From positions 32,762 to 96,761 of the forward strand of contig NZ_JANEYT010000008.1 of NCBI RefSeq assembly GCF_024357955.1: a stretch of DNA of 64,000 nt, read 5' to 3'. The DNA is from Photobacterium pectinilyticum. Lineage in GTDB: Bacteria > Pseudomonadota > Gammaproteobacteria > Enterobacterales > Vibrionaceae. Below the pieces are notes generated by a model. It worked only from the letters and a program-made list of their open reading frames with translations. It did no database searches and was not told the DNA's origin. Below are positions 8,747 through 21,757 of the stretch, in pieces (position 1 is the first letter of the stretch; the number at the start of each line of letters is the position of its first letter). Both the position numbers and the translations under genes were made by a program.

Positions 8747-11323
8747 GTGACAATAAAAGGCTTAGAAAAACATACACCTATGATGCAGCAATTTTTACGG
8801 ATCAAAGCAGAGAATCCGGAGGTCTTGCTGTTTTATCGGATGGGTGATTTCTACGAACTATTTTTTGATGACGCAAAGCAGGCTTCGCAACTGCTGGATA
8901 TCTCGCTGACCAAGCGTGGCTCTTCCAATGGCCAGCCGATCCCGATGGCAGGTGTCCCCTACCATGCCATTGAGGGCTACCTTGCCAAACTGGTTCAGCA
9001 AGGTGTCTCCGCGGCTATCTGTGAGCAAATTGGTGATCCCGCGACCAGCAAAGGGCCGGTCGAGCGTAAGGTAGTGAGAATTATCACGCCGGGTACCGTC
9101 AGCGACGAAGCACTGCTCAGCGAGCGCCAGGACAACCTGATTGCCGCCATCTACCATGAAGGCAGCAAGTTCGGTTACGCCACGCTGGATATTACCTCGG
9201 GTCGCTTTATGCTCGCCGAGCCGGAGACTGAAGAAGCCATGCAGGCCGAGTTGCAGCGTACCAGCCCGGCTGAATTGCTGTATCCGGAAGATTTTGACCT
9301 GCCAGGCCTGTTCCACGGTATGAAAGGTGCCCGACGCCGTCCGGTCTGGGAGTTTGATCTCGAGACTGCGCGCCAGCAACTGACCATGCAGTTCGGTACC
9401 CGTGATCTGGTTGGCTTCGGGGTCGAACAGGCCGAGCACGGTCTATGTGCGGCAGGCTGCCTGATGCAATATGTCAAAGATACCCAGCGCACAGCCCTGC
9501 CTCACATCCGGGCGATCACCCTAGATACCAAGGATCACTCGGTGATCCTGGATGCTGCTACCCGCCGTAACCTCGAGTTAACCCAGAACTTGGCTGGCGG
9601 CTTCGACAATACCTTGGCTTCCGTTCTTGACCAAACAGCCACGCCAATGGGTAGCCGCTTGCTAAAGCGTTGGTTGCACCAACCAATCCGTGACCGCCAG
9701 CAGCTCAACGGTCGCCTTGATGCCATTGCCGCTTTTAAGGACACCGGACTATTTTTGGATCTTGCAGGCGTATTGCGCCACATGGGTGATCTAGAACGTA
9801 TCCTTGCCCGCCTGGCTCTGCGCTCTGCTCGCCCTCGCGATCTCGCTCGTATGCGGACTGCGCTCCAACACCTGCCGGAGCTGGCTGAACTACTTGGTGA
9901 GATCAACCAGTCCCGTATTGGTGAATTAGCTGGCCTTGCCGCCCCGATGGACGAGCTGTGCGAACTGCTTGAGCGCGCCATTATCGACAACCCACCAGTG
10001 GTAATTCGTGACGGTGGTGTACTGGCTCCGGGCTACAATGCCGAACTGGACGAATGGCGAGATCTAGCCGACGGCGCAACCAAATTCCTTGAAGAGATGG
10101 AAGCTAACGAACGCGAACGCCATGACATCGATAGCCTGAAAGTGGGCTTCAACAATGTTCACGGCTTCTATATCCAAGTCAGCCGTGGCCAGAGCCACCT
10201 GGTGCCGAGCCACTATGTACGCCGCCAGACCCTAAAAAATGCTGAGCGTTACATCATCCCTGAGCTCAAGGAACACGAAGACAAGGTACTGAACTCGAAA
10301 TCTAAAGCGTTGGCATTAGAGAAGAAGCTTTGGGAAGAGCTGTTTGATCAACTGCTACCGTACCTTGAACAACTGCAAAATACGGCTAATGCCCTGTCGG
10401 AACTAGATGTCCTTGCCAACTTGGCCGAGCGTGCTGATACCCTGAACTACTGCCGCCCTGAACTAACAGAAGCCACCGGAGTTGAAATCACCGCCGGCCG
10501 CCACCCGGTGGTCGAACAAGTACTGAGCGAACCATTTATCGCTAACCCGATTTCACTCCACCATGACCGCCGGATGTTGATCATCACAGGTCCGAATATG
10601 GGGGGTAAATCGACCTACATGCGCCAGACGGCTTTGATCGCTCTGCTTGCCCATGTCGGTTCTTTTGTGCCGGCCGAAGCCGTTAAGATCGGTCCGCTGG
10701 ATCGGATCTTCACCCGTATCGGTGCTTCCGATGACCTGGCTTCGGGCCGCTCGACCTTCATGGTAGAAATGACCGAAACTGCCAATATCTTGCATAATGC
10801 CACGCAGAATAGTTTGGTACTGATGGATGAGATCGGTCGCGGTACCAGTACCTATGACGGCCTGTCGCTGGCATGGGCCAGTGCCGAATGGCTAGCCGAT
10901 AAAATTTCGGCCATGACCTTGTTCGCGACCCACTACTTTGAACTGACAGAGTTACCATCGCTGATGGACGGTTTGGCCAATGTCCACCTTGATGCCGTAG
11001 AGCACGGTGATGAAATCGCCTTTATGCACGCGGTACAGGAAGGGGCAGCCAGCAAGTCTTACGGCTTGGCCGTTGCTAGCTTAGCCGGTGTCCCTAAGTC
11101 GGTGATCAAACGTGCCAAGTTCAAGCTTCAGCAACTCGAAGCCAGTGGCCACCAGCAAGCTGTTTCACCTAGCGCCAACAGCCAAGAACCGTTAGTCGAA
11201 CAGCAGCTGAGCCTGCTGCCGGAGCCAAGCGAAGTCGAAGAAGCACTGGCGCGGATCAACCCAGACGAAATGACACCACGCCAAGCACTGGATGAGTTGT
11301 ACCGCTTGAAAACCCTGATGTAG
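8747..11323 (+). CDS. mutS: DNA mismatch repair protein MutS
   Basis: Recognises mismatches and small loops and starts methyl-directed repair with MutL and MutH. The mismatch-binding motif ([15 protein letters not shown], about residues 29-43) carries the conserved Phe and Glu. The Walker A is [10 protein letters not shown] around K621, followed by DEIGRGTST. Full length at 858 aa. The start is a GTG ([15 protein letters not shown]); the ribosome-binding site is weak. It diverges from pncC and converges with rpoS, sharing the terminator at 11350-11378. Confidence 0.98.
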   Translation: MTIKGLEKHTPMMQQFLRIKAENPEVLLFYRMGDFYELFFDDAKQASQLLDISLTKRGSSNGQPIPMAGVPYHAIEGYLAKLVQQGVSAAICEQIGDPATSKGPVERKVVRIITPGTVSDEALLSERQDNLIAAIYHEGSKFGYATLDITSGRFMLAEPETEEAMQAELQRTSPAELLYPEDFDLPGLFHGMKGARRRPVWEFDLETARQQLTMQFGTRDLVGFGVEQAEHGLCAAGCLMQYVKDTQRTALPHIRAITLDTKDHSVILDAATRRNLELTQNLAGGFDNTLASVLDQTATPMGSRLLKRWLHQPIRDRQQLNGRLDAIAAFKDTGLFLDLAGVLRHMGDLERILARLALRSARPRDLARMRTALQHLPELAELLGEINQSRIGELAGLAAPMDELCELLERAIIDNPPVVIRDGGVLAPGYNAELDEWRDLADGATKFLEEMEANERERHDIDSLKVGFNNVHGFYIQVSRGQSHLVPSHYVRRQTLKNAERYIIPELKEHEDKVLNSKSKALALEKKLWEELFDQLLPYLEQLQNTANALSELDVLANLAERADTLNYCRPELTEATGVEITAGRHPVVEQVLSEPFIANPISLHHDRRMLIITGPNMGGKSTYMRQTALIALLAHVGSFVPAEAVKIGPLDRIFTRIGASDDLASGRSTFMVEMTETANILHNATQNSLVLMDEIGRGTSTYDGLSLAWASAEWLADKISAMTLFATHYFELTELPSLMDGLANVHLDAVEHGDEIAFMHAVQEGAASKSYGLAVASLAGVPKSVIKRAKFKLQQLEASGHQQAVSPSANSQEPLVEQQLSLLPEPSEVEEALARINPDEMTPRQALDELYRLKTLM

Positions 11324-11349
11324 CCGGGCTGGTAGAGATAAAGGAAAAT

Positions 11350-11378
11350 AAAAGGGATGCCATTTGGCATCCCTTTTT
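11350..11378. terminator. Bidirectional terminator between mutS and rpoS
   Basis: A perfect 8-bp stem GGGATGCC/GGCATCCC with loop ATTT is followed by five T residues on the plus strand. A-rich sequence on the other side would serve the rpoS transcript. Confidence 0.9.
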
Positions 11379-11415
11379 GATTGAACCGGAAAAAGTAAAG
11401 TTAAAGTGGACCGGT

Positions 11416-12408
11416 TTACAATTGTTCCTGATTGAACAGCGACTCAATGCTCAACCCTTGATGAGTTAGCATATCGCGTAAACGGCGTAAGCCTTCAACT
11501 TGGATCTGACGCACTCTTTCACGGGTCAGGCCGATCTCACGACCAACATCTTCCAATGTCGACGCTTCATAACCAAGCAAGCCAAAACGGCGTGCCAGCA
11601 CTTCACGCTGCTTAGGGTTAAGTTCCTGTAGCCAGTGGACAATAGATGCTTTGATGTCGTCATCTTGAGTTGATGTTTCGGGACCGCCGCTCTTTTCATC
11701 CGGAATGATATCAAGCAGGGCTTTTTCGGAATCACCACCGATAGGATTATCTACCGAACCCACACGCTCATTGAGACGTAGCATCCGGTTGACGTCATCA
11801 ACCGATTTGTCCAGTTTCAACGCAATGTCTTCCGCCGTTGGCTCGTGGTCCAGCTTCTGTGCCAACTCACGGGCAGTGCGGAGATAAACATTCAGCTCTT
11901 TAACGACATGGATAGGCAGACGGATAGTCCGGGTCTGGTTCATAATTGCCCGTTCAATAGTCTGACGGATCCACCATGTTGCGTAGGTTGAAAAACGGAA
12001 ACCACGCTCCGGATCGAATTTCTCAACCGCACGGATCAAACCAAGGTTGCCTTCTTCGACCAAGTCAAGCAGAGCCAAGCCACGGTTACTGTACCGGCGA
12101 GAAATTTTGACCACGAGTCGAAGGTTACTTTCGATCATGCGCTTGCGGGCAACTTCATCACCACGAAGAGCACGTCGGGCGTAGAGGACTTCTTCCTCTG
12201 CGGTCAACAAAGGTGAAAAGCCAATTTCCCCAAGGTAGAGCTGGGTCGCATCAAGAGCTTTCTGCGTAGCCCCATATTGCGACATATCGACATCATCGTC
12301 ACTAGCACTAACATCTTCGGCTTTGGTTTCAACGGTTGCGGATTCAGTCTCCGCTTCTTCATCGAATTCAAAGTCTTCAATATCTGCAGCAGTATTGCTT
12401 CCACTCAT
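11416..12408 (-). CDS. rpoS: RNA polymerase sigma factor RpoS (sigma-38)
   Basis: Stationary-phase and general stress sigma factor. The acidic N-terminal segment is followed by region 1.2 ([21 protein letters not shown]), region 2 ([43 protein letters not shown]), region 3 and a region 4 helix-turn-helix ([20 protein letters not shown]). The ATG at 12408 gives 330 aa and has GGGAGG 4 bases upstream; an in-frame start 9 codons earlier lacks this. The gene follows nlpD. In enteric bacteria the main rpoS promoter lies inside nlpD, giving a long leader targeted by sRNAs and Hfq; the same layout is present here. Confidence 0.98.
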   Translation of the reverse strand: MSGSNTAADIEDFEFDEEAETESATVETKAEDVSASDDDVDMSQYGATQKALDATQLYLGEIGFSPLLTAEEEVLYARRALRGDEVARKRMIESNLRLVVKISRRYSNRGLALLDLVEEGNLGLIRAVEKFDPERGFRFSTYATWWIRQTIERAIMNQTRTIRLPIHVVKELNVYLRTARELAQKLDHEPTAEDIALKLDKSVDDVNRMLRLNERVGSVDNPIGGDSEKALLDIIPDEKSGGPETSTQDDDIKASIVHWLQELNPKQREVLARRFGLLGYEASTLEDVGREIGLTRERVRQIQVEGLRRLRDMLTHQGLSIESLFNQEQL

Positions 12409-12464
12409 AGCGCCTCCCAGATGGCGAGTTAGCAAGACATTACAACTTTACTATGCCATGTTAT

Positions 12465-13424
12465 CTATTTGGGTAAGTACCGCATTGGATCGACGGACTT
12501 ACCCTTGTAACGGATCTCAAAATGCAACTTCACAGTACTTGTGCCTGAGCTTCCCATAGAAGCAATTTTCTGGCCAACCGATACCTTTTGCTGCTCCTTG
12601 ACATAAACTTGGTCGTTGTGGGCATAGGCACTGAGATAATCATCGTTATGTTTGATAATCACCAAATTGCCATATCCCCGAAGCGCGTTACCGGCATAAA
12701 CCACCACCCCATTGGCAGACGCATTGACAGATTGTCCACGCTGCCCAGCGATGTCGATCCCTTTATTGCCATTCTCCGAGTTGGAGAACTTGGCAATCAC
12801 ACGCCCCTTCGACGGCCAAGACCATTTAGCCACTTTGGCGTTGCTAGATTGCGGCTTAGATGTAACAACTTTGTTACTTTTGGTTTTTTGAGAGTACTCT
12901 TTTGTGGGAGCCGGATCAACATTTTTATTGGCGACTTTTTGCTCGCTTTGCGTCTTGCTTGCCGCTGACTGAACCGGTTTCTGGGAGGCCGGTTGCGTCA
13001 CAGGCTGCGCCTTAGCCGCTGGTTTTGGTTGAGCAGGTTTTGAGACTTTTGTTTTTGTTGGAGTTTTAGCTGCCGGTATGGCAGCTACAGCAACCGGTGC
13101 AGCCTGGCCATATTTGGGGGCAACGTATTTTGGCCGCCACAATTGCAACCTTTGACCAGGAAAAATGGTATAAGGCTTCGACAATTTATTACTTGTAATA
13201 ATATCGTCGACATCCCGTCCAGTAATGTAAGAAATGAAGTAAAGCGTATCGCCCTCCCGGACTTGATAATAGCTACCGCGGTAGCTACCACGCTCCAGGC
13301 TGTTGTAGTCCTTGCCAAGGCTCATCACCGGAGCAGGACTATGATTACTACAGCCAAACAACATCAGGCTGACAGCTATCGCTGCCAGCTTCCGCGTCCT
13401 TGCTGAAGACAACACCCTTATCAT
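12465..13424 (-). CDS. nlpD: Murein hydrolase activator lipoprotein NlpD
   Basis: Outer-membrane lipoprotein that activates AmiC-type amidases at the septum. The signal peptide ends in lipobox LFGC, so Cys25 is the likely lipidated residue. A LysM domain (YYQVREGDTLYFISYITGR) follows, then a long Ala/Lys/Pro/Gln linker, then a C-terminal LytM/M23 domain. The LytM zinc ligands are replaced (NKGID for HxGxD, KLHFE for HLHFE), as expected for a non-enzymatic activator. The start lies 5 bp after the pcm stop, so the genes are probably coupled. Confidence 0.96.
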   Translation of the reverse strand: MIRVLSSARTRKLAAIAVSLMLFGCSNHSPAPVMSLGKDYNSLERGSYRGSYYQVREGDTLYFISYITGRDVDDIITSNKLSKPYTIFPGQRLQLWRPKYVAPKYGQAAPVAVAAIPAAKTPTKTKVSKPAQPKPAAKAQPVTQPASQKPVQSAASKTQSEQKVANKNVDPAPTKEYSQKTKSNKVVTSKPQSSNAKVAKWSWPSKGRVIAKFSNSENGNKGIDIAGQRGQSVNASANGVVVYAGNALRGYGNLVIIKHNDDYLSAYAHNDQVYVKEQQKVSVGQKIASMGSSGTSTVKLHFEIRYKGKSVDPMRYLPK

Positions 13425-13429
13425 ATGAC

Positions 13430-14059
13430 CTATGCCAACTCCCCGGCGACAAGAGGGACAAATCGTACCGCTTCAATATCGCGGTATGCAAAACGCTCTC
13501 CTTCGCGAACAATCACTTTCAATACCTGTGCATGCTCACCCACAGGGATCACCAAGCGGCCCCCATCAGCCAACTGATTGAGTAGCTCCATGGGAATTTC
13601 AGCGGCCGCCGCCGTCACAATGATGGCATCGAACGGGCCCTTTCCAGCCCACCCCAACCAACCGTCACTGTGCTTGGTCGAGACATTATGCAGCTCAAGC
13701 TGTTTTAGACGTCGTTTGGCCTGCCATTGCAGTGCCTTGATCCGCTCAACCGAAAACACATGGTTAACCAAGTGTGCCAGCACCGCCGTTTGATAACCTG
13801 AGCCAGTACCGATCTCCAGTACTCTTGAGTCAGCAGACAGGGCCATTAACTCCGTCATTTTGGCGACAATGTACGGCTGCGAGATGGTCTGCCCACTACC
13901 GATAGGCAGAGCATTATTTTCATAAGCTTTGTGTGACAGGGCTTCATCGATAAACCGCTCCCGCGGGACAGACGCCATCGCCTGGAGCACCTTATCATCA
14001 CAAACCCCCTGCTGATGTAAATAGTTCAGCAAAAGCGTCCGCTCGTCCACATTGCGCAT
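13430..14059 (-). CDS. pcm: Protein-L-isoaspartate O-methyltransferase
   Basis: Uses S-adenosylmethionine to methylate isoaspartyl residues and so repairs aged proteins. The SAM motif is [13 protein letters not shown]; upstream is the family signature [16 protein letters not shown]. The C-terminus [10 protein letters not shown] matches E. coli Pcm closely. 209 aa, normal length. AGGAGAG lies about 9 bases before the ATG. It is sandwiched between surE (5-bp gap) and nlpD (5-bp gap), the standard stress-survival cluster. Confidence 0.98.
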   Translation of the reverse strand: MRNVDERTLLLNYLHQQGVCDDKVLQAMASVPRERFIDEALSHKAYENNALPIGSGQTISQPYIVAKMTELMALSADSRVLEIGTGSGYQTAVLAHLVNHVFSVERIKALQWQAKRRLKQLELHNVSTKHSDGWLGWAGKGPFDAIIVTAAAAEIPMELLNQLADGGRLVIPVGEHAQVLKVIVREGERFAYRDIEAVRFVPLVAGELA

Positions 14060-14064
14060 TGCGA

Positions 14065-14811
14065 CTATCTCTCCTGTTGCTCAACCCACATACTGATCCC
14101 TTCCAGCGCATCATGCGCGGTGAGATCTACCTGTAGTGGGGTAATCGATACACATTGTTGCTCAATAGCATAAAAGTCCGTTCCCGGACCAGCGTCCTGA
14201 CAAGGTCCCGGCGGCCCCAACCAGTAAAGCTCTTTGCCTCGCGGATCCGTACCCTTAACCATATTCTCAGCACGGTGACGGGCACCTAGACGTGTCACCT
14301 GCCAGCTTCCCAATTGAGAATAAGCGACATCCGGCACATTGATATTCAATATTTTATTGCTTGGCAATGGCTGTGACTGTGCTTTTAGCAGCAAATCTTT
14401 GACAACCCGCGCTGCCGTCTCAAAGTGCTGATGTCCCACCAGCGAAACAGCAACTGCCGGCACACCGAGGAAGTGGCCTTCAGTTGCAGCGGCAACCGTA
14501 CCCGAGTACAGCACATCATCCCCCAGGTTTGCCCCGTGGTTGATACCTGCAACAACAACATCCGGACGTTCATCCAGCCATTCATTGAGTGCGAAATGGA
14601 CACAGTCAGTCGGCGTCCCTTCCACCGAAATCCGCTTTTCACCTTCCTGGCGGATCCGCAACGGGTTATCCAGCGTCAGCGAGTTGGATGCACCAGAACG
14701 GTTACGGTCCGGTGCAACCACCGTGACCTCACCGATATCGCTCAATACCTTTGCCAAGGTGTTGATCCCCTCGGCAAAGATACCATCATCGTTACTGATC
14801 AGAATTCGCAT
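14065..14811 (-). CDS. surE: 5'/3'-nucleotidase SurE
   Basis: Metal-dependent nucleotidase acting on nucleoside monophosphates and short polyphosphate. The metal site is formed by RILISNDDG at residues 2-10 (two Asp) and [22 protein letters not shown]. The ATG at 14811 (248 aa) is chosen: AAGGA lies 4 bases upstream and the NDDG motif is then at its usual position. Its start overlaps the end of truD by 20 bp, suggesting translational coupling. Confidence 0.97.
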   Translation of the reverse strand: MRILISNDDGIFAEGINTLAKVLSDIGEVTVVAPDRNRSGASNSLTLDNPLRIRQEGEKRISVEGTPTDCVHFALNEWLDERPDVVVAGINHGANLGDDVLYSGTVAAATEGHFLGVPAVAVSLVGHQHFETAARVVKDLLLKAQSQPLPSNKILNINVPDVAYSQLGSWQVTRLGARHRAENMVKGTDPRGKELYWLGPPGPCQDAGPGTDFYAIEQQCVSITPLQVDLTAHDALEGISMWVEQQER

Positions 14812-15856
14812 CGTGTCCTTCCTGTTGTTCCTGCTCAACCATGAGCTCGCGAACGACCGCGGTGGCAAAACAGCCCGCAGGCAGCGCAAAAGAAACGGTG
14901 ACGGTATCGCCATCTTGCTGCCATACCATCTGCTTAGGTTTCAACAATAGCGAGCGACGCTCGTGGCGCATTCGGTTGTCACGGATCAGCTTGAGTAGCA
15001 AAGGCTCCTGCTCGACAATAGCCATTTCAAAGGCTTCTGCCTGGGCTGTGGTCGGTAGGGCATTATCACCCATCATAGGTGCAGTAATGCTTGCTGTGCC
15101 ATTATCCACCGCCTGCTGCCACTGCTCGGGGTTTGATTCCACCAAGCGGCCGCGATCGTCTTCTTCCGTTTCTAACAGATCACCGGCGACCACCGTATGG
15201 ACAGTTTGCTGCTCGATACGCTCTGAAAGCACCATATTGAACAACCACGAGCGTGCAGCCGATAGGTAGAAGCTACGCTTACTCTTGTCACGAACGCGGA
15301 ATTCATCATTCCCCCAAGCACGGGCCTTGATGACATTGTTACCGCCATGGCCAAAACGCTGCTCACCGAAATAGTTCGGCACACCCAGCAGCTTAACCTG
15401 CTCCAAGCGCGCCATTACGTCGTCGGCTAGATCCAGATCGCGCAAGGTCAGCTGAAACCAGTTACCCGCCAAATCACCAGGACGTAGCTTTTTATCATGG
15501 CGGGCGGTTTCCAACACTTCGACACCCGGATGTTCGGCAACAAATTGTGCCAAGTCCGGATCCGGTTTACCTGGCAGGTGCACACTGAGCCACTGCTCAG
15601 TCACCGCATGGCGATCCTTCAAACCAGCCCAGCTTACATCGCGCGACTTAACACCGCAGGCTTTGGCCAGTTCATTGACCACATACTTGGTGTTTTCCCC
15701 GGTCTTGCGGATCTTCACCATAAAATGCTCGCCCACTCCGGCAAACTCGAAGCCAAGGTTTTCCTTTACTACAAAATCTTCAGGTTCAACCTTAATGCGG
15801 CCCTGACAGCTTGGTTTTCCATACAACCAGCTGAAGTTGTCCATTACCGTAGACAT
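14792..15856 (-). CDS. truD: tRNA pseudouridine(13) synthase TruD
   Basis: Makes pseudouridine 13 in tRNA-Glu. The catalytic motif [12 protein letters not shown] contains the nucleophilic Asp, and [20 protein letters not shown] and [14 protein letters not shown] are further family signatures. The start is uncertain: ATG 15856 (354 aa) and ATG 15844 both keep the conserved N-terminus, and neither has a strong ribosome-binding site. It lies between ispF and surE, as in other gamma-proteobacteria. Confidence 0.96.
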   Translation of the reverse strand: MSTVMDNFSWLYGKPSCQGRIKVEPEDFVVKENLGFEFAGVGEHFMVKIRKTGENTKYVVNELAKACGVKSRDVSWAGLKDRHAVTEQWLSVHLPGKPDPDLAQFVAEHPGVEVLETARHDKKLRPGDLAGNWFQLTLRDLDLADDVMARLEQVKLLGVPNYFGEQRFGHGGNNVIKARAWGNDEFRVRDKSKRSFYLSAARSWLFNMVLSERIEQQTVHTVVAGDLLETEEDDRGRLVESNPEQWQQAVDNGTASITAPMMGDNALPTTAQAEAFEMAIVEQEPLLLKLIRDNRMRHERRSLLLKPKQMVWQQDGDTVTVSFALPAGCFATAVVRELMVEQEQQEGHDANSDQ

Positions 15857-15919
15857 AATTACACCATTCTTTAGCAGCACCGAGATGCCAGAAGGCAAGG
15901 CTACATAGCCCTGCCTGAT

Positions 15920-16396
15920 TTATTCCTTACTGATCAGCACAACCGCTTCACAGGCAATGCCTTCTTTGCGTCCGGTAAAACCAAGACGCTCCGAGGTGGT
16001 CGCTTTTACATTGATGTTCTCAACGTCCGTTTCCAAATCCTCGGCAATAGCTTGGCACATCGCACCGATATGCAGGGCCATTTTCGGCGCCTGGGCAATG
16101 ATGGTGACATCAAGGTTCCCCAAGCGATAACCTTTTATTTTTATTTTGCGGTATACGTCGCGCAGCAACATACGGCTGTCAGCCCCTTCCCACTCGGCAT
16201 CGGTATCCGGGAAATGGCGGCCAATATCGCCAGCGCCAATGGCACCCAGCAATGCGTCACATACCGCGTGTAGAGCCACATCACCATCGGAATGGGCAAT
16301 CAGACCCTGCTCATAAGGAATCGCAACGCCACCAATAATTACCGGGCCTTCGCCACCAAATTTATGGACGTCAAAACCGTGTCCAATACGCATCAT
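15920..16396 (-). CDS. ispF: 2-C-methyl-D-erythritol 2,4-cyclodiphosphate synthase
   Basis: Cyclises CDP-ME 2-phosphate in the non-mevalonate isoprenoid pathway. Zinc ligands are in RIGHGFDVH and the substrate pocket in [23 protein letters not shown] near the C-terminus is typical. 158 aa. The ATG overlaps the ispD stop (ATGA), so the two consecutive pathway enzymes are translationally coupled. Confidence 0.98.
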   Translation of the reverse strand: MMRIGHGFDVHKFGGEGPVIIGGVAIPYEQGLIAHSDGDVALHAVCDALLGAIGAGDIGRHFPDTDAEWEGADSRMLLRDVYRKIKIKGYRLGNLDVTIIAQAPKMALHIGAMCQAIAEDLETDVENINVKATTSERLGFTGRKEGIACEAVVLISKE

Positions 16397-17091
16397 TGCT
16401 CATCCTTCAATAAATGTTGCAAATAAAACTCCGCGAGCGCGAGATCTTCAGGTTGGGTAACCTTTAGGTTGTCGGCACGCCCGGTGACCAATTTAGGCGC
16501 CATGCCACAATGCTCCAGCGCCGAGGCCTCGTCTGTGACCACCGCCCCGTCGGCCAGCGCCTTTTTCAGCGCGAGCGTTAACTGACCAGCACGGAACATC
16601 TGCGGCGTCAGGGCATGCCAAAGATCACTACGCTCAACCGTGACGGCTATCGCTTGCTGGCCATTACCACGTTTCATGGTGTCGCGAACCGGTGCTGCTA
16701 AAATAGCACCGAATTCGCTCGCCTGCGCCTCGAGGATCAACCGGTCGAGATCCTGCTGACGTAAACAAGGACGTGCGGCATCATGGACCAGCACCCAGGC
16801 ATCAGGATCACCAATAGCGGCCAAGCCGGAAAATACGGAATCAGCCCGCTCTGCACCACCATCAACCCGGGTCACCTGCGGGTGATCCGCCAACGGTAAG
16901 GTTGGGAAATAGGGGTCATGCTCGCTGATCGCGACCACCACCCGTTCAACCTTTGGGTGTTGGAGCAAACGGTCAATGGTATGTTCAAGAATCGTCTTGC
17001 CAGCGATGTGCAAGTACTGTTTTGGGCGGTCAGCCGCCATTCGACTACCGACACCAGCAGCCGGTACGACTGCGATCAATTTTTCATTCAT
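16393..17091 (-). CDS. ispD: 2-C-methyl-D-erythritol 4-phosphate cytidylyltransferase
   Basis: Transfers CMP to methylerythritol phosphate. The nucleotide-binding N-terminus [20 protein letters not shown] and the [10 protein letters not shown] motif identify the family. 232 aa, usual length. No clear ribosome-binding site precedes the ATG, and the 42-bp gap to ftsB suggests translation depends on the upstream cistron. Confidence 0.98.
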   Translation of the reverse strand: MNEKLIAVVPAAGVGSRMAADRPKQYLHIAGKTILEHTIDRLLQHPKVERVVVAISEHDPYFPTLPLADHPQVTRVDGGAERADSVFSGLAAIGDPDAWVLVHDAARPCLRQQDLDRLILEAQASEFGAILAAPVRDTMKRGNGQQAIAVTVERSDLWHALTPQMFRAGQLTLALKKALADGAVVTDEASALEHCGMAPKLVTGRADNLKVTQPEDLALAEFYLQHLLKDEQ

Positions 17092-17133
17092 GCATATTAA
17101 AAAGCTGGCTCACGCCAGGCAAGTCTCTGGAGT

Positions 17134-17406
17134 TCAGTCGCTGACAATACGGAAAAATGTTTCATCCGTTCCAATCATTCCCAGCTCGTTGCGGGCGCGT
17201 TCTTCAACGGCTTCCTGACCACGGTGCAAGTCATGAATTTCGAAATACATCTGCTGGTTCCGTTGAACCAGTTCGGCATTAGCCTGTTGTTGCACCGCTA
17301 CATTATCGCGCACCGCTAAGTAATCGACCATGCCATTCTTGCCGAGCCAGAAGTCATACTGTAACCAGCTGAGGATGACCAACAGCAGGAGGTTTAACAA
17401 TCGCAT
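17134..17406 (-). CDS. ftsB: Cell division protein FtsB
   Basis: Small bitopic inner-membrane protein of the FtsQLB divisome subcomplex. A single membrane helix (about residues 3-19) is followed by a short conserved segment and a periplasmic coiled coil (about 30-65). The C-terminal [20 protein letters not shown] is the family signature. 90 aa. AGAGGG precedes the ATG. It is the first gene of the ftsB-ispD-ispF-truD-surE-pcm-nlpD series. Confidence 0.96.
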   Translation of the reverse strand: MRLLNLLLLVILSWLQYDFWLGKNGMVDYLAVRDNVAVQQQANAELVQRNQQMYFEIHDLHRGQEAVEERARNELGMIGTDETFFRIVSD

Positions 17407-17578
17407 TGCACCCTCTTGGCAATGGTATAAGAAATTAAGCTAATCATAACAGATTGAAACACAAAGACGTGTCAAGCCGCTGGTAAAAATACCAAACTGA
17501 ACATTGCTCAGTTTGGTATATTCCCATAACTTGTAGTTTGACACTAGGGTCAGTTAATACCCAACCGACTATTCGCCC

Positions 17579-17604
17579 ATAAAAAAACCGCCCTTAAAGG
17601 ACGG
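17579..17604 (-). terminator. Terminator of eno
   Basis: On the minus strand CCGTCC-TTTAA-GGGCGG forms a hairpin with one G-U pair and runs into a long U-tract. It lies about 40 bp after the eno stop and separates eno from ftsB. Confidence 0.88.
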
Positions 17605-17646
17605 TTTTTAGTATCAGCTCGGGTAACCCCGATGCGCAGCTTTTAA

Positions 17647-18975
<1,329 letters not shown>

Positions 18976-19027
18976 TTAAAAGCTAAAAAATAGCTGCAGC
19001 TATCACGGCTACAGCTATCCGTAATCC

Positions 19028-20671
<1,644 letters not shown>

Positions 20672-20866
20672 TTACCTGGAAGATTGGTATAGAGGATAAA
20701 ATGTATCTGGACGGGAAATTAGTATACCAGACACACTTTATTGCCACAACGTGAAAACTATCACAGCACGTTTGGTTTTTTTTTGTCTCAAATCAATTCT
20801 ACTAAACTAGATGACTATAGATTGAGCATTCACCCGTGTGACTGCCCTTAACTCCCCCCACCTCGC

Positions 20867-21676
20867 TTACTTTGTCTTCAGCTCGCTACGCTTGACCTCA
20901 TCCCAGATAGCATCCAAATATTCCAGGGAGCAATCGTCAATACGCTTTCCTCTTTCTAGCACAGTTTTCTCCACTTCGCGAAAACGACGCTCGAATTTCT
21001 GGTTGGCTTTCTTCAGTGCCACTTCCGGTTTGACCTGCACATGACGGCTGAAGTTGGCGACAGCAAACAACAAATCCCCCACTTCTTCTTCGATTTTACT
21101 TTGATCAGGTGACACTTGAATGACTTCTTCCATCACCTCTTCAATCTCTTCATGCACCTTATCGACAACCGGCCCTAGGGTATCCCAATCAAATCCGTGC
21201 TTGGCACAGCGCTTCTGGATTTTATCGGCCCGGATGAGCGCAGGCATCGCTTGCGGGATGTTAGCCAGCACACTGGAATCCTCCCCTTTGACTGAACGCT
21301 CCTTGGCTTTCTCCGCTTCCCAGTTGGCATTGATCTCGGCCTCATTGGCAAACTCAGTATTAGCAAACACATGCGGATGACGACGGGTCAGCTTCTCGTT
21401 GATACCACGGACCACATCATCAAAATCAAACAGCCCCTGCTCTTTGCCAAGCTGGCTGTAGAAAATCACCTGGAACAACAGATCACCGAGCTCCTCACGC
21501 ACATCATCCCAATTCTGCTGCTCGATAGCATCAGCCACTTCGTAAGCTTCCTCCAGAGTATGCGGCACAATGGACGCGAAGGTCTGTTTCAAGTCCCAAG
21601 GGCACCCCTGCTGTGGGTCGCGCAACGTGGACATAATCTCAACCAATTGCTCAATGGGCGCTTTGTTCTCGCTCAT
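20867..21676 (-). CDS. mazG: Nucleoside triphosphate pyrophosphohydrolase MazG
   Basis: Hydrolyses NTPs and dNTPs to monophosphates; in E. coli it limits ppGpp effects and removes damaged nucleotides. Two MazG modules are visible: CPWDLKQTFASIVPHTLEEAYEV with EELGDLLFQ in the N-terminal half, and EEVGDLLFAVANFSRH in the C-terminal half. 269 aa. AAAGGAA precedes the ATG. It sits directly downstream of relA as in E. coli, but without the mazEF toxin-antitoxin pair found there. Confidence 0.97.
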   Translation of the reverse strand: MSENKAPIEQLVEIMSTLRDPQQGCPWDLKQTFASIVPHTLEEAYEVADAIEQQNWDDVREELGDLLFQVIFYSQLGKEQGLFDFDDVVRGINEKLTRRHPHVFANTEFANEAEINANWEAEKAKERSVKGEDSSVLANIPQAMPALIRADKIQKRCAKHGFDWDTLGPVVDKVHEEIEEVMEEVIQVSPDQSKIEEEVGDLLFAVANFSRHVQVKPEVALKKANQKFERRFREVEKTVLERGKRIDDCSLEYLDAIWDEVKRSELKTK

Positions 21677-21699
21677 ACTGTGATTTCCTTTCTTTGGCT

Positions 21700-21730
21700 A
21701 AAAAAAAGCGGGTCGCCTTCGCTTCCCGCT
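21700..21730 (-). terminator. Terminator between relA and mazG
   Basis: On the minus strand AGCGGG pairs with CCCGCT around a 12-base loop and is followed by eight U residues. It would separate relA from mazG transcription or attenuate it. Confidence 0.75.
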
Positions 21731-21757
21731 TCAAATAGTTATGTTCTGATTGCCATT

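Noticed and set aside
8515-8847. Open frames on both strands between pncC and mutS
   Set aside because: They overlap mutS or lack start signals; composition is not coding-like.
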